A stretch of 64,000 nucleotides of DNA from Ignatzschineria cameli (GCF_003121895.1 NZ_QEWW01000002.1:248001-312000); one strand, 5' to 3'; numbered from the stretch's first letter, positions 34,482-43,411 are shown. Numbers and translations are program-made. Notes: generated by a model not told the origin, from the letters alone.

Positions 34482-36932
34482 ATGTCTCAAAAACGAGTAA
34501 AAGATGCGGAATTACCTATTTTAGCGCTTCGCGACTTAGTTGTATTTCCGGGGACAAAAACTCCACTTTTAGTGGGTAGACCCCTATCAATAGGAGCACT
34601 TGAGATGTCAGCTGAGGTTGATAATCGTGTTCTTTTGATGAGTTTAAAAGACCCTGATGAAGAGAAGATCAATATGGAGACCATCTACCATACCGGTGTG
34701 GTTGTCCGCATTATCTCTAGTAAGCTCTCAAAAGGGGGATCCTACCAAGTAACATTAGAGGCCCTTGAACGAGTCAGACTAGAGAAGACGAAAGAGTTAG
34801 TCTATGAAAATAGTGAAGGCTATGTTTTTGATTTTGTTATGGGGAGCTACAAGCTTGCGCCGTTTGAGAATAATTTAACGGAGGCGGAAGAGGAGGTCTA
34901 CTACAGCACCTTTGAAAAGCTTGTGAAGAAGCTCTTAGAAAATGCTCAAATTAAACAGTTAACGCCGGAGCTTCTGTTAGAAGATAAAGCGCTCTATCCA
35001 TTAGTGATGAAGCTTGCTTGTGAAATTCCGATGTCTGTGGAGAAGAAGCAATCGATCTTAGCTGCAGAGGATTTAGGAGAGGCTGCCGATCTACTTATCA
35101 ATCATCTGAGTGTTGAACTCAATATTATCGATCTTCAACGTCGCATTCATGGTTTAGTTCAGACACAGATCTCAAAAAATCAGCGTGAATATTATCTCAA
35201 TGAGCAGATCAAAGCGATTCATAAAGAGTTAGATGATCTCAATGATTCAGGGCTTTCTGAGTTAGAGGCACTTGAAGAGAAGATTAAAGCTGCAGGGATG
35301 CCTAAAGAGGCAGAAGAGAAGGCGCTCAATGAGGTAAAACGTCTTAAGTCGATGCCGGCAATGTCAGCAGAAGGAACGGTGGCGCGAACCTATATTGATT
35401 GGCTCTTGAAGATGCCTTGGAATAGTCGCTCCCGCTTACGTTATGGTCTAATTACGGCGAAGAAGATCTTAGATCGAGACCATTCTGGCCTTGAAAAGGT
35501 GAAGGATCATATCCTCGAGCATTTGGCGGTGATTAGTCACACAAAATCGAAGAAAGGGGATATTCTCTGCTTTATTGGGCCGCCGGGAGTTGGTAAAACA
35601 TCACTAGCGCGCTCTATTGCTGAAGCGACAGGGCGAGAGTTTGTGCGAATGAGCTTAGGAGGCGTGAGTGATGAATCTGAAATTAGAGGGCATCGCCGAA
35701 CCTACATTGGCGCAATGCCGGGGAAATTGGTTCAACTTTTAGCAAAAGCGAAGAGTAAAAATCCTCTCATTCTTCTCGATGAACTCGATAAGACAGGGCA
35801 TAGCCATAAAGGTGATCCTGCAGCAGCGCTCTTAGAAGTTTTAGATCCGGAACAAAATAGTACCTTTAATGATCACTATCTCGATGTCGATATCGATCTA
35901 TCGGAAGTGATGTTTATTGCTACCGCCAATAGTTATGATATTCCTGGTCCACTTCGTGACCGTATGGATATTATTGAGCTTTCAAGTTATACCGAGCTTG
36001 AGAAATTAACGATCGCTAAAGAGCATCTGATTCCTGCCGCTTATAAGGAGAATGGCTTAACGCGTGAGGAGATTAAATTCACCGATGAGGGGCTTCTTTT
36101 CTTAATTAATCACTACACTAAAGAGGCGGGTGTCCGTAATTTGACGCGAGAGATCAATACCCTTTTCCGTAAATTTATTAAAGAGAGAATGCTCGATAAA
36201 GAGCGTGATCGTAAGGGCGAGGTGATTGATGAGGCGCGTATCAAATATTATCTTGGTGCAATGAAGTATCGCCATAGTATTAAAGAGGATGAGCATGAGG
36301 TTGGCTATGTTAATGGCTTAGCTTGGACACAAGTAGGTGGCGATCTTCTCGGGATTGAGGTTCAGTTAGTGCCGGGGAAAGGAGAACTCATTGCTACCGG
36401 TAGCCTTGGCGATGTGATGAAAGAGTCGGTAAGAACAGCATTAACTGTTATTCGAGCTCGAAGTAGTTATTATGGTCTTCCAGATGATTTCTATAAGAAG
36501 TGGGATATTCATGTTCATGCACCTGAAGGGGCGATTCCTAAAGATGGTCCGAGCGCTGGTGCTGCTATTACCTTAGCGATTCTTTCTGCTCTTATAGGGG
36601 TTCCTATCCGCTCCGATATCGCAATGACCGGTGAGATTACCCTCAGAGGGCATGTGTTAATTATTGGTGGATTAAAAGAAAAATTGATAGCAGCGGAGCG
36701 TGCGGGAATTCGTACTGTCTTGATTCCAGAGGAGAATGTGAAGGATTTAGAAGATGTGCCACAATATATTCTTGAGACATTAGAGATTATTCCTGTAAAA
36801 ACCTTCGATGAAGTGGTAGATTGTGCATTAACACAATCACTTACAAGACAAGATGAGTGGAAACGCTTCGATAGTTTTACAACGCTTCCTGAAGAGGTCG
36901 ATGAGATCAAAAAAAGAGCGAAAACACATTGA
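34482..36932 (+). CDS. lon: ATP-dependent protease Lon
   Basis: 816 residues: N-terminal substrate domain (ELPILALRDLVVFPGT), AAA+ ATPase with Walker A GPPGVGKT from about residue 366, and a C-terminal Ser-Lys protease domain. The catalytic dyad is Ser691 (KDGPSAGAA) and Lys734 (second Lys of GGLKEK), 43 residues apart as in E. coli. It degrades misfolded and regulatory proteins. The ribosome-binding site GGAG lies 10 bp before ATG. hupB follows with its own promoter, the standard lon-hupB order. I could not find a clear heat-shock promoter. Confidence 0.97.
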   Translation: MSQKRVKDAELPILALRDLVVFPGTKTPLLVGRPLSIGALEMSAEVDNRVLLMSLKDPDEEKINMETIYHTGVVVRIISSKLSKGGSYQVTLEALERVRLEKTKELVYENSEGYVFDFVMGSYKLAPFENNLTEAEEEVYYSTFEKLVKKLLENAQIKQLTPELLLEDKALYPLVMKLACEIPMSVEKKQSILAAEDLGEAADLLINHLSVELNIIDLQRRIHGLVQTQISKNQREYYLNEQIKAIHKELDDLNDSGLSELEALEEKIKAAGMPKEAEEKALNEVKRLKSMPAMSAEGTVARTYIDWLLKMPWNSRSRLRYGLITAKKILDRDHSGLEKVKDHILEHLAVISHTKSKKGDILCFIGPPGVGKTSLARSIAEATGREFVRMSLGGVSDESEIRGHRRTYIGAMPGKLVQLLAKAKSKNPLILLDELDKTGHSHKGDPAAALLEVLDPEQNSTFNDHYLDVDIDLSEVMFIATANSYDIPGPLRDRMDIIELSSYTELEKLTIAKEHLIPAAYKENGLTREEIKFTDEGLLFLINHYTKEAGVRNLTREINTLFRKFIKERMLDKERDRKGEVIDEARIKYYLGAMKYRHSIKEDEHEVGYVNGLAWTQVGGDLLGIEVQLVPGKGELIATGSLGDVMKESVRTALTVIRARSSYYGLPDDFYKKWDIHVHAPEGAIPKDGPSAGAAITLAILSALIGVPIRSDIAMTGEITLRGHVLIIGGLKEKLIAAERAGIRTVLIPEENVKDLEDVPQYILETLEIIPVKTFDEVVDCALTQSLTRQDEWKRFDSFTTLPEEVDEIKKRAKTH

Positions 36933-36937
36933 ATTAC

Positions 36938-36966
36938 TTGACTTGCGTCGATTGCGGACGTATAAA
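36938..36966 (+). promoter_or_regulatory. Strong sigma-70 promoter for hupB
   Basis: TTGACT (36938-36943), a 17-bp spacer and TATAAA (36961-36966): the best promoter in the window. It begins 6 bp after the lon stop and gives a leader of about 90 nt before the hupB ATG. Confidence 0.85.
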
Positions 36967-37062
36967 TCTATACAGAATTAGCAAAGTTTGTTAATTTGAA
37001 TAGACATAAGCACACTATGATCGTGCAAATTACATGTTTTTTTAATAGTAGGATATAATTTT

Positions 37063-37341
37063 ATGAACAAAACTGAATTGATTGCTGCAGTAGCAGAAAA
37101 AACGGAAATGACGAAAGTAGCTTCTGCGAAAGCGGTTGAAGCAGTGATGGAAACCATTACTGAAGCGCTTGCAAATGGTGATAGTGTAACTTTAATTGGT
37201 TTCGGTACATTTACAGTACGTGATCGCGCTGCACGTGTTGGTCGTGACCCACGTAACCCTGAAAAAACAATTCAGATCAAAGCGTCACGCGTACCTGCAT
37301 TCAGAGCTGGTAAAGGTCTTCGCGAGTCAGTTAATAAGTAA
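37063..37341 (+). CDS. hupB: DNA-binding protein HU
   Basis: 92 residues, the normal HU size. MNKTELIAAVAEKTEMTK opens it, and the DNA-arm region holds GFGTFTVRDRAARVGRDPRNPEKTIQIKAS in two overlapping halves. The C-terminus ends AGKGLRESVNK. HU bends and compacts DNA. A near-consensus promoter precedes it and a strong terminator follows, so it is an independent, probably highly expressed unit. Confidence 0.97.
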   Translation: MNKTELIAAVAEKTEMTKVASAKAVEAVMETITEALANGDSVTLIGFGTFTVRDRAARVGRDPRNPEKTIQIKASRVPAFRAGKGLRESVNK

Positions 37342-37367
37342 GTATTCCTTATTTAACAGAGCATATT

Positions 37368-37403
37368 AAAAGGCTTTAGTACATTTCGTGCTAAAGCCTT
37401 TTT
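37368..37403 (+). terminator. Terminator after hupB
   Basis: A 12-bp perfect stem AAAAGGCTTTAG (37368-37379) / CTAAAGCCTTTT (37391-37402), 11-nt loop, T5. Confidence 0.9.
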
Positions 37404-37483
37404 GTATCGACTCGATCCCATTGAGTTCCATTAAGTCCTATTGATGCCGGCTTTTATGGTATCTCTTTTCCGGGAAATCACGT

Positions 37484-37489
37484 TATAAT
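37484..37489 (+). promoter_or_regulatory. Perfect -10 hexamer in front of the YgfB-family gene
   Basis: TATAAT; the transcript would begin near 37496, inside the first 13-bp repeat unit, placing the whole array in the 5' leader. No good -35 is seen. Confidence 0.45.
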
Positions 37490-37684
37490 AGAGCGCTTTT
37501 AAAGAACCCTTTTAAAGAACATTTTTAAGGCCTTTTATAAAGATTTTTTATAAAGACTGTTATGAAGACTTTTATATAGGAGTTCTATTAGGAACTTTTA
37601 TTAGGAACTTCTATTAATGACTTCTAACATAAAGAATAGGTATAAAGCGCTTGTCTAAAAGACTTTGGTAAAGCACCTCTTTGA
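37490..37684 (+). repeat. Degenerate tandem array, about fifteen 13-bp units
   Basis: Exact 13-bp register from 37490 to 37684. Examples: AGAGCGCTTTTAA (37490), AGAACCCTTTTAA (37503), AGAACATTTTTAA (37516), GGCCTTTTATAAA (37529), AGTTCTATTAGGA (37581), ACTTTTATTAGGA (37594), ACTTCTATTAATG (37607). Neighbouring units resemble each other more than distant ones, the pattern left by stepwise duplication. The last units weaken as the array reaches the ribosome-binding site at about 37690. Confidence 0.85.
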
Positions 37685-37703
37685 TAGAGAAAGGAATCGA
37701 TTG

Positions 37704-38267
37704 ATGTCAGAAGCACAAATCCCCCAGAGCGTGACCTACGAATTATTGCAACAGCAATTTCCCGGTCTCAATCTTTCAGAGGCACAAGGCCTCCTTATCG
37801 CCTTGTTATGTGGCGAATCACTCGATTACTTCCACAATTGGTTGGTCGAGCTTGAGCATATCCGTTTTGATGAAGCAGAGTTGAATCAAGAGATCTTAAA
37901 GATTCTCTATGAGAAGAGCGTTGCTGAATTAAATTCGGATGACTTTAATCTCTCTCTTCTTTTGCCAGAAGAGCCACTAGAGAATCGAATTGAGGGATTT
38001 ATTAAGTGGTGTCATGGATTTAGCTATGGTTTTGGGCTCTCGAGCGATCTCTATGCTGCGCTTGATGAAGATGGTAGAGAGTATATTCGATATATTATTG
38101 AGTTTTCTGCTCTTGAAAAGTCGCAGGTAGTTGAAGAGCTTGCAGATGAGTCTGACTATCTTGCCCTTGAGGAGTTGATTGAATTTGTTAGGGTTGGCGC
38201 ATTAATGCTCTATTATCACCTGAAAGGGCGAGATGATAGAGAAGAGGCTGTATCACAGCTCCATTAA
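37704..38267 (+). CDS. YgfB/UPF0149-family protein
   Basis: 187 residues, acidic, all-helical in appearance. Family features are a helical start (YELLQQQFPGLNLSEAQGLLIALLCG) and the FIKWCHGFSYGFGLSS segment. YgfB in Pseudomonas has been reported as a regulator; here the role is unknown. A TTG at 37665 would add 13 residues, but ATG at 37704 has AAAGGA at 8 bp and gives the family-typical N-terminus. The leader upstream is the 13-bp repeat array. Confidence 0.8.
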   Translation: MSEAQIPQSVTYELLQQQFPGLNLSEAQGLLIALLCGESLDYFHNWLVELEHIRFDEAELNQEILKILYEKSVAELNSDDFNLSLLLPEEPLENRIEGFIKWCHGFSYGFGLSSDLYAALDEDGREYIRYIIEFSALEKSQVVEELADESDYLALEELIEFVRVGALMLYYHLKGRDDREEAVSQLH

Positions 38268-38335
38268 GTTGGCCTATGGTAGATTTTCTATAAAAGATAT
38301 CGTATGAAAGGGTTAGCAGAAAGGGATTGAGAAGC

Positions 38336-39097
38336 GTGATCGACACTCATATACACCTTAATGATATAAAGCCCTCAGAGAGGCTTTTCGAGCTTTTGCA
38401 GCGTGCTCGAGCGCGCGGGGTTGATGCATGGATTGTGCCGGCAACAACAGTGGCATCATTTTCAGCAATTATGGCAATATCGCAAGATAATCCTAATTGC
38501 TATCCGGCATTGGGGCTTCACCCTTGGTTTCTGCCAGAGACTGTAGATTTAGCGATAGCGCAGTTAAAGAGGGCGATTGAGTGCTACTCTCCGGTTGCAG
38601 TAGGGGAATGTGGGCTCGACTTTTCTCGTGAGGATCATCAAAAGCAGATAGCGCTCTTTGAGGCGCAGGTAGAGTTATCGATGACCTATCAATTACCATT
38701 AATCATTCACTCCTTTAAGGCGGTGGATGCTGTTTTACAGATTTTACGGCGTTATCCCGGGGCGAGCGCTGTATTTCATGGGGTCAATTGCAGTCTACAG
38801 CAGTTAGAGCAGATCTTAGGGCTCGGATTTTATGTCGGATTTGGGGGAGCGGTGACCTATCCTCGAGCAAAAAGGTTACAGAAGCTCCTACAAGCAACGC
38901 CTTTAGATCGCTTACTACTTGAAACAGATGCCCCCTTTCAAAGTGGTGCCTATCGCCAGCGCGGAGAGATGCATCTTCCTGAGGATTTAGTGCCGATAGC
39001 CCATTTTATTGCACAACAAAAATCGCTTGAAGCGGGAGAACTTGCTAAGATAACTACACAGAATGCGATTCACTTATTTAGTTTGGAGATAGAATGA
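38336..39097 (+). CDS. TatD-family metal-dependent hydrolase
   Basis: 253 residues, TIM-barrel. The metal-binding motif DTHIHLND opens the protein. PALGLHPW, VGECGLDFSR, LIIHSFKAVDAVL and LLETDAPF follow in the family order. Members are 3'-5' DNases or related hydrolases. I chose the GTG at 38336, with AAAGGG about 10 bp upstream, over the TTG at 38327. The stop overlaps the next start as ATGA, so the two genes are translationally coupled. Confidence 0.88.
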   Translation: MIDTHIHLNDIKPSERLFELLQRARARGVDAWIVPATTVASFSAIMAISQDNPNCYPALGLHPWFLPETVDLAIAQLKRAIECYSPVAVGECGLDFSREDHQKQIALFEAQVELSMTYQLPLIIHSFKAVDAVLQILRRYPGASAVFHGVNCSLQQLEQILGLGFYVGFGGAVTYPRAKRLQKLLQATPLDRLLLETDAPFQSGAYRQRGEMHLPEDLVPIAHFIAQQKSLEAGELAKITTQNAIHLFSLEIE

Positions 39098-40149
39098 CGA
39101 TCAATAAACCTGCACGCTTATCTCAACAATTATCGATTGAGTACCCAATTATTCAGGTTCCTCTCTACCATGGAGGTTCAACCGAACTTGTTGCTGAAGT
39201 CTCAAATAGTGGTGGTCTAGGCATGATTGCAGGTGGTTTCTTAACTGCCGAAGCATTGCAGCATGAGATCTCCTCTGTTAAAGAGCTAACCGATCGACCC
39301 TTTGGCGTTAATCTTATGATTTCGAAGAGCCGTGATATTCCGACATCGCTCTATACCGATGCAATTTCACGAATGAAAGGATTTGCCAGTGCAGAGCTTT
39401 TAGAGGTGGAGAATCTCAATACAGAAGCTTGGGAGCTCTCACCACTGGATGATCTTTTAGAGGTGATCTTAGATGAAGAGGTTCCAGTTGTCAGTTTTAC
39501 CTTTGGAATCCCATCAAAAGAGACTATTTCTCTTCTAAAAGAGGCCGGCGTAAAAATTATTGGTCACTCCACTCACATGGTGGAAGCTCTCTTATGGGAA
39601 GAGAGTGGGGTTGACGTCCATCTTCTACAAGGCTCTGAATCTGGTGGGATGCGCCACACATTTATTGGTGATGTACGAACACATGCCTTTAGTGCGCAAG
39701 CCTTAACGATTCAAGGATCTCATCTATTAGAGAAGCCTTTTGCTGTCTCTGGTGGAATCTATAATAAATCACTCTTTGCTGCAGCGATTATTCAAGGTGC
39801 TGATGGTGTTGGGATTGGCACAGCCTTTATGTTGACGCCGGAGTCAGGATTGAACGATCAAGAGGCTGAGTTACTCATAAAGAGTAATGAGTATGACTCA
39901 GTTTTAACAGAGCACTGGACCGGAGTATTAGGTCGCTGCTACAGCAATTTAGGAACCATGCAGTTAAGAAAAGTGCGGGGGAGAACATTACCCTTCCCAG
40001 AGCAGCTCTTTTTAGTGCATGCGGCAACTATTGATGAGTTAGAGATGGGGGATAATCCTGTCGATTTTCAGCCGATCTGGGCGAGTGTTAATGCTCCATT
40101 TTGTGAAAGAGTTTCTGTAAAGAAATTGATGGAGTCATTGGTGAGTTAA
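39094..40149 (+). CDS. Nitronate monooxygenase / FabK-like FMN oxidoreductase
   Basis: 351 residues, FMN TIM-barrel. It shows the family start (YPIIQVPLYHGGSTELVAEVSNSGGLGMIAGGF in two parts), the QGSESGGMRH phosphate/substrate loop and GADGVGIGTAFMLTPES. Family members oxidise nitronates or reduce enoyl-ACP; sequence alone does not separate these. Coupled to tatD by a 4-bp overlap. A bidirectional terminator follows. Confidence 0.85.
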   Translation: MTINKPARLSQQLSIEYPIIQVPLYHGGSTELVAEVSNSGGLGMIAGGFLTAEALQHEISSVKELTDRPFGVNLMISKSRDIPTSLYTDAISRMKGFASAELLEVENLNTEAWELSPLDDLLEVILDEEVPVVSFTFGIPSKETISLLKEAGVKIIGHSTHMVEALLWEESGVDVHLLQGSESGGMRHTFIGDVRTHAFSAQALTIQGSHLLEKPFAVSGGIYNKSLFAAAIIQGADGVGIGTAFMLTPESGLNDQEAELLIKSNEYDSVLTEHWTGVLGRCYSNLGTMQLRKVRGRTLPFPEQLFLVHAATIDELEMGDNPVDFQPIWASVNAPFCERVSVKKLMESLVS

Positions 40150-40244
40150 GCGATAGATTCTTCTAATAAACTCTATTAAACTCTATTAATAAATGCACCA
40201 ATGAGTTCTACCATTGAATCTTACTAATGGATCAGCAATATTGT

Positions 40245-40277
40245 AAAAGAGCGAGCCGGAAAGAGCTCGCTTTTTTT
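40245..40277. terminator. Terminator between the nitronate monooxygenase-like gene and nth
   Basis: AGCGAGC (40250-40256) / GCTCGCT (40265-40271), with flanking A and T runs extending the pair, and T7 on the plus strand. The minus strand has a shorter U-run, so it probably serves both converging genes. Confidence 0.8.
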
Positions 40278-40307
40278 GGTTCTTATTAGCCATTTCACTA
40301 CTCATCA

Positions 40308-40973
40308 TCACTCATCACTCTTTGCTAAATATTGGCATTGATTGTAGACCAAGCAGGAAGCACAACGGGGTTTACGAGCGATACAGGTGTAACGACCATG
40401 AAGAATTAGCCAGTGATGTGCATCGAGTAGGAACTCCTTAGGAATACGTTTAAGCAGTTTATCTTCAACCTCACGAACATTCTTTCCAGGCGCAAGACCT
40501 GTACGATTTGAGAGTCTAAAGATATGGGTATCCACCGCCATAGTCGGTTGGCGAAAAGCGGTATTAAGGATAACGTTCGCTGTTTTACGGCCAACGCCCG
40601 GGAGTGATTCTAGTGCCGTTCTCTCATTAGGCACCTCTCCTTGATATTGCGTAGCTAAGATGCCGCAAGTTTTATGGAGATTTGCTGCTTTAGAGTTATA
40701 GAGACCTAATGTCTTAATATACTCTTTGATCTTCTCCTCCCCTAAATCATACATCGATTGTGGTGTATTTGCGGCTGCAAAGAGATCTTTAGTCGCCTTA
40801 TTAACGCCGACATCTGTTGATTGTGCGGAGAGAAGAACTGCTACTAATAACTCAAATGTGGAGTTATAGATCAATTCCGTTTTAGGCTCAGGATTCTCAT
40901 TTCGGAGAATGGTAAAGAATTGAGTGATCTCCTCACGATTCATTAAGCGCTGATACTCTTTCTTCTTGCTCAT
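40308..40973 (-). CDS. nth: Endonuclease III (DNA glycosylase/AP lyase)
   Basis: 221 residues. Helix-hairpin-helix LPGVGRKTANVIL carries the catalytic Lys, the catalytic Asp is in AVDTHIFR, and the C-terminal [4Fe-4S] loop is CIARKPRCASCLVYNQC. It removes oxidised pyrimidines. It lies downstream of rnfB, echoing the rnf/rsx-nth arrangement of other gammaproteobacteria. Confidence 0.96.
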   Translation of the reverse strand: MSKKKEYQRLMNREEITQFFTILRNENPEPKTELIYNSTFELLVAVLLSAQSTDVGVNKATKDLFAAANTPQSMYDLGEEKIKEYIKTLGLYNSKAANLHKTCGILATQYQGEVPNERTALESLPGVGRKTANVILNTAFRQPTMAVDTHIFRLSNRTGLAPGKNVREVEDKLLKRIPKEFLLDAHHWLILHGRYTCIARKPRCASCLVYNQCQYLAKSDE

Positions 40974-41041
40974 TTTAACTCTCTTTAAATTCTTTAAACG
41001 CTTTAAACTCTTTCAGTTTTTAAATCGATCGAAATTTCTGG

Positions 41042-41073
41042 TATTTCAATATTTCAATATTCCAACATTTCGA
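41042..41073. repeat. Tandem repeat, four 8-bp units upstream of nth
   Basis: TATTTCAA twice, then TATTCCAA and CATTTCGA, in the 162-bp gap between rnfB and nth. Confidence 0.75.
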
Positions 41074-41135
41074 GTATTTAAAATATTATCTATGATGACT
41101 TTAATTGCTATTTCTAATTGTGATTTTAATTCAAT

Positions 41136-41795
41136 TTAACGCTCTTCATAACTCTTCTTTGCAAGCGCAATAAGATCGAGCATTTTGGCCTTCGGCACAG
41201 GATCGGCAAGCTCTTTTTCTTGAGGAGGCTGGGTGTCGGTAATATTGGTACGAGCCGCCTCTCGTGCTTTCTTCGCTCTAAATCGCTGACGAGATCTCTC
41301 AGCGCGTTTCTGCTCCCAAGAGGAGAGGCCCTCTTCTGATTCGGCAAGTTGAGGATCTAAAGGTTCAATGACAATACAATTTAGAGGGCAGGGGGGGATG
41401 CAGAGCTCACAGCCTGTACACTCCTGAGCGATAACTGTGTGCATTAAGCGACGAGCCCCTACAATCGCATCAACAGGGCAAGCTAAGATACATTTCATGC
41501 AGCCAATGCAGTAGGGTTCTTCAATTCGGACCACTTGAGGTGGTTTATATCTGCCTAATGACTCATCTAAAGGAAGTGGTGGACGAGATAAGAGTTGGCT
41601 TAATGCCGTGATAACGCGCGTGCCTCCCGGAGGACAGCGATTGATAGGGGCATCATTGCGTACGATTGCTTCTGCATAGGCAAAGCAACCCTCATATTGA
41701 CACTGCTCACATTGTGTTTGGGGTAACAGCGCATCAACGGCATCAATTAAGTGATCCTCTTTCTGCTGAGCTGTCTGTTGCATGGTCTGTTGCAT
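41136..41795 (-). CDS. rnfB: RnfB-like ferredoxin without a membrane anchor
   Basis: 219 residues. An N-terminal Fe-S domain (QCEQCQYEGCFAYAEAI, RCPPGG) and two 4Fe-4S ferredoxin motifs (CIGCMKCILACP, CTGCELCIPPCP) match RnfB/RsxB. The hydrophobic N-terminal helix of classic RnfB is missing; the protein starts with a Gln-rich stretch. The C-terminus is a long charged tail ending in AKKSYEER. No rnfA, C, D, G or E is present in the window, so this is a stand-alone version, probably soluble and perhaps paired with nth. Confidence 0.85.
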   Translation of the reverse strand: MQQTMQQTAQQKEDHLIDAVDALLPQTQCEQCQYEGCFAYAEAIVRNDAPINRCPPGGTRVITALSQLLSRPPLPLDESLGRYKPPQVVRIEEPYCIGCMKCILACPVDAIVGARRLMHTVIAQECTGCELCIPPCPLNCIVIEPLDPQLAESEEGLSSWEQKRAERSRQRFRAKKAREAARTNITDTQPPQEKELADPVPKAKMLDLIALAKKSYEER

Positions 41796-41960
41796 GATAT
41801 TTTTCTACTATTGAATATGAGTAAAGAATTGAAGTTCATAATCATAGGAGATTCACACTATTTTCGCAATGATCTTCCCGCGCTCTTCCAATGTAATGTA
41901 GCTTTTTTAGAGTCTCTTGACTCATCATTAATTAAGCGATTGATGGCGGTCACTATTTCC

Positions 41961-42030
41961 GTTTAAATAGTCATTTTAATTATCGTTTAATCCCTGTTTA
42001 ATTCCCGTTTAAGTTTCTGCTTAAACTTTC
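41961..42030 (+). repeat. Degenerate tandem repeat, six units of 11-12 bp
   Basis: Units begin GTTTAA, ATTTTAA, GTTTAA, GTTTAA, GTTTAA and GCTTAA at 41961, 41973, 41985, 41996, 42007 and 42019; a partial seventh follows. Confidence 0.65.
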
Positions 42031-42083
42031 GCTTAAATAGATCGGCTTTTGGGGTGAATTTGCGTAGAATAGAAGATTATGAG

Positions 42084-42145
42084 TCCGCAAAATATACCTC
42101 ACTAGCATATATTGCTCTAGTGAGTGCCTCGATTGATCTTGCGGA
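42084..42145 (+). other. Two-tier stem-loop in the leader of the PerM-like gene
   Basis: Outer stem TCCGCAA (42084-42090) / TTGCGGA (42139-42145) and inner stem CTCACTAG (42098-42105) / CTAGTGAG (42117-42124), all pairs perfect. It lies 35 bp before the start codon. It could be a leader regulatory RNA; I recognise no riboswitch class. Confidence 0.5.
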
Positions 42146-42180
42146 TAGAGAGTAGCGAAAGGTAATAGATAGGAGTCTAT

Positions 42181-43263
42181 ATGCAATTTGATCGAGTCAA
42201 TCGTCTTATATTTTTTTGGATCGGAGTGCTCTTAACACTCTATCTTATTCATCGTCTAGCTGCTGTTTTAATCCCTTTTTTAATTGCATTTGGTCTAGCT
42301 TATTTGGGAAATCCTCTAGTTGAAAAGATAGAGTCGAAGCGGATTCCAAGAGTTTTAGCTGTGACCATTGTCTTTGCAGGATTACTCCTGCTCTTAGCGC
42401 TTCTTTTAACGGTTGTTATCCCGCAGCTTCTCAATCAGATCTTAGTATTTGTTGATAAAGTTCCCACCTATTATCTCTGGGTGCAGGATAATATCTTTCC
42501 CCGTTTGGAGAAACTGCTTTCTTTAGAGAGTCTTAAAGAGAATCAATATGAAGCGCGACAAGCATTGACAAAATCACTCAATTATCTTGGAGAACTTACC
42601 TCAAAAATAGCCCCTTCTATTAGTGCGATCATTATGGGAATCATCGGCTTTCTAGTAAGCCTCTTTCTTATTCCGATGATCACTTTCTATGTTATGCGAG
42701 ATTGGACCACTATCACTGAAAGATTTGAGACACTGATCCCAAGAACAATCTTTCCCCAAACGATGCGTTTTTTCCATGAGGCTAACTATATGTTGAGTGG
42801 TTTTTTACGCGGACAACTCACCGTAATGTTCTGTTTGGCATGTATTTATGGAATTGGATTGAGTATCGTCGGGGTGGAATATAGCTTGGTGATTGGGATG
42901 ATTGCTGGCTTAATCAGCTTTATTCCCTATTTTGGAGCAACCTCAGGTGTTATTATGGGGTTAACGGTTGCTTGGTTCCAGTATGGTACTTTGACCCATC
43001 TCTTTTTTGTTGGGATCGTCTTTGCGATCGGTCAATTGATGGAGAGTTTTGTTTTAACGCCGATCTTAATTGGGGACAAATTAGGTATGCATCCTATTGC
43101 GGTTGTTTTCGCTTTAATGGCGGGAGGAACGCTCTTTGGTTTTACCGGGGTATTATTAGCATTACCCGCTTGTGCTGTTTTAATGGTTGCACTCCGTTTT
43201 CTCTACCATCGTTATCTTCAGAGCGAATTTTATAATGGTAAAAAAGAGGAACCGAAGGCGTAA
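42181..43263 (+). CDS. PerM / AI-2E-family membrane protein
   Basis: 360 residues, about seven to eight membrane segments. The family pattern is N-terminal paired helices (LAAVLIPFLIAFGLAYLGNP), a central amphipathic cytoplasmic stretch (~100-150), and a C-terminal half with GLISFIPYFGATSG and a VLTPILIGDKLGMHPIAVVFALMAGG segment in two parts. Members transport small molecules or ions; PerM's substrate is not known. It has a structured leader. Confidence 0.85.
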   Translation: MQFDRVNRLIFFWIGVLLTLYLIHRLAAVLIPFLIAFGLAYLGNPLVEKIESKRIPRVLAVTIVFAGLLLLLALLLTVVIPQLLNQILVFVDKVPTYYLWVQDNIFPRLEKLLSLESLKENQYEARQALTKSLNYLGELTSKIAPSISAIIMGIIGFLVSLFLIPMITFYVMRDWTTITERFETLIPRTIFPQTMRFFHEANYMLSGFLRGQLTVMFCLACIYGIGLSIVGVEYSLVIGMIAGLISFIPYFGATSGVIMGLTVAWFQYGTLTHLFFVGIVFAIGQLMESFVLTPILIGDKLGMHPIAVVFALMAGGTLFGFTGVLLALPACAVLMVALRFLYHRYLQSEFYNGKKEEPKA

Positions 43264-43411
43264 TGATATCCTTCATACTTCCCATATATTTTTCATATAT
43301 ACCACATATATACCCTATATATTTTCGATCTGTTTTTTATATGATTTGAGTATTTATTTTGCAATAAATAGATTTAGTATGTAACGTGTTATATGTTAAA
43401 TCTATCATCAG

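Larger units (their letters stand above)
41796..42180. other. Intergenic 385 bp between rnfB and perM-like
   Basis: Divergent region. No convincing gene. It includes a degenerate ~12-bp repeat (41961-42030) and a folded leader element (42084-42145) before the plus-strand gene. Confidence 0.5.

Noticed and set aside
34397-34579. A 60-codon open frame before and into lon
   Set aside because: It overlaps the lon start in another frame and has no ribosome-binding site.
36515-36910. A 131-codon open frame on the minus strand
   Set aside because: It lies wholly opposite lon, whose protease domain is intact with catalytic Ser and Lys. The low-complexity peptide is a shadow.
37490-37684. Tandem array considered as CRISPR
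   Set aside because: Units are 13 bp, directly adjacent and without spacers, and no cas gene is nearby.
41751-41966. A 71-codon plus-strand frame beside rnfB
   Set aside because: It partly overlaps the rnfB start and lies in a divergent regulatory region; the hydrophobic start is the complement of a Gln-rich stretch.
42084-42145. Leader stem considered as a tRNA or terminator
   Set aside because: It lacks tRNA arms and a T-run, so I list it only as a structure.
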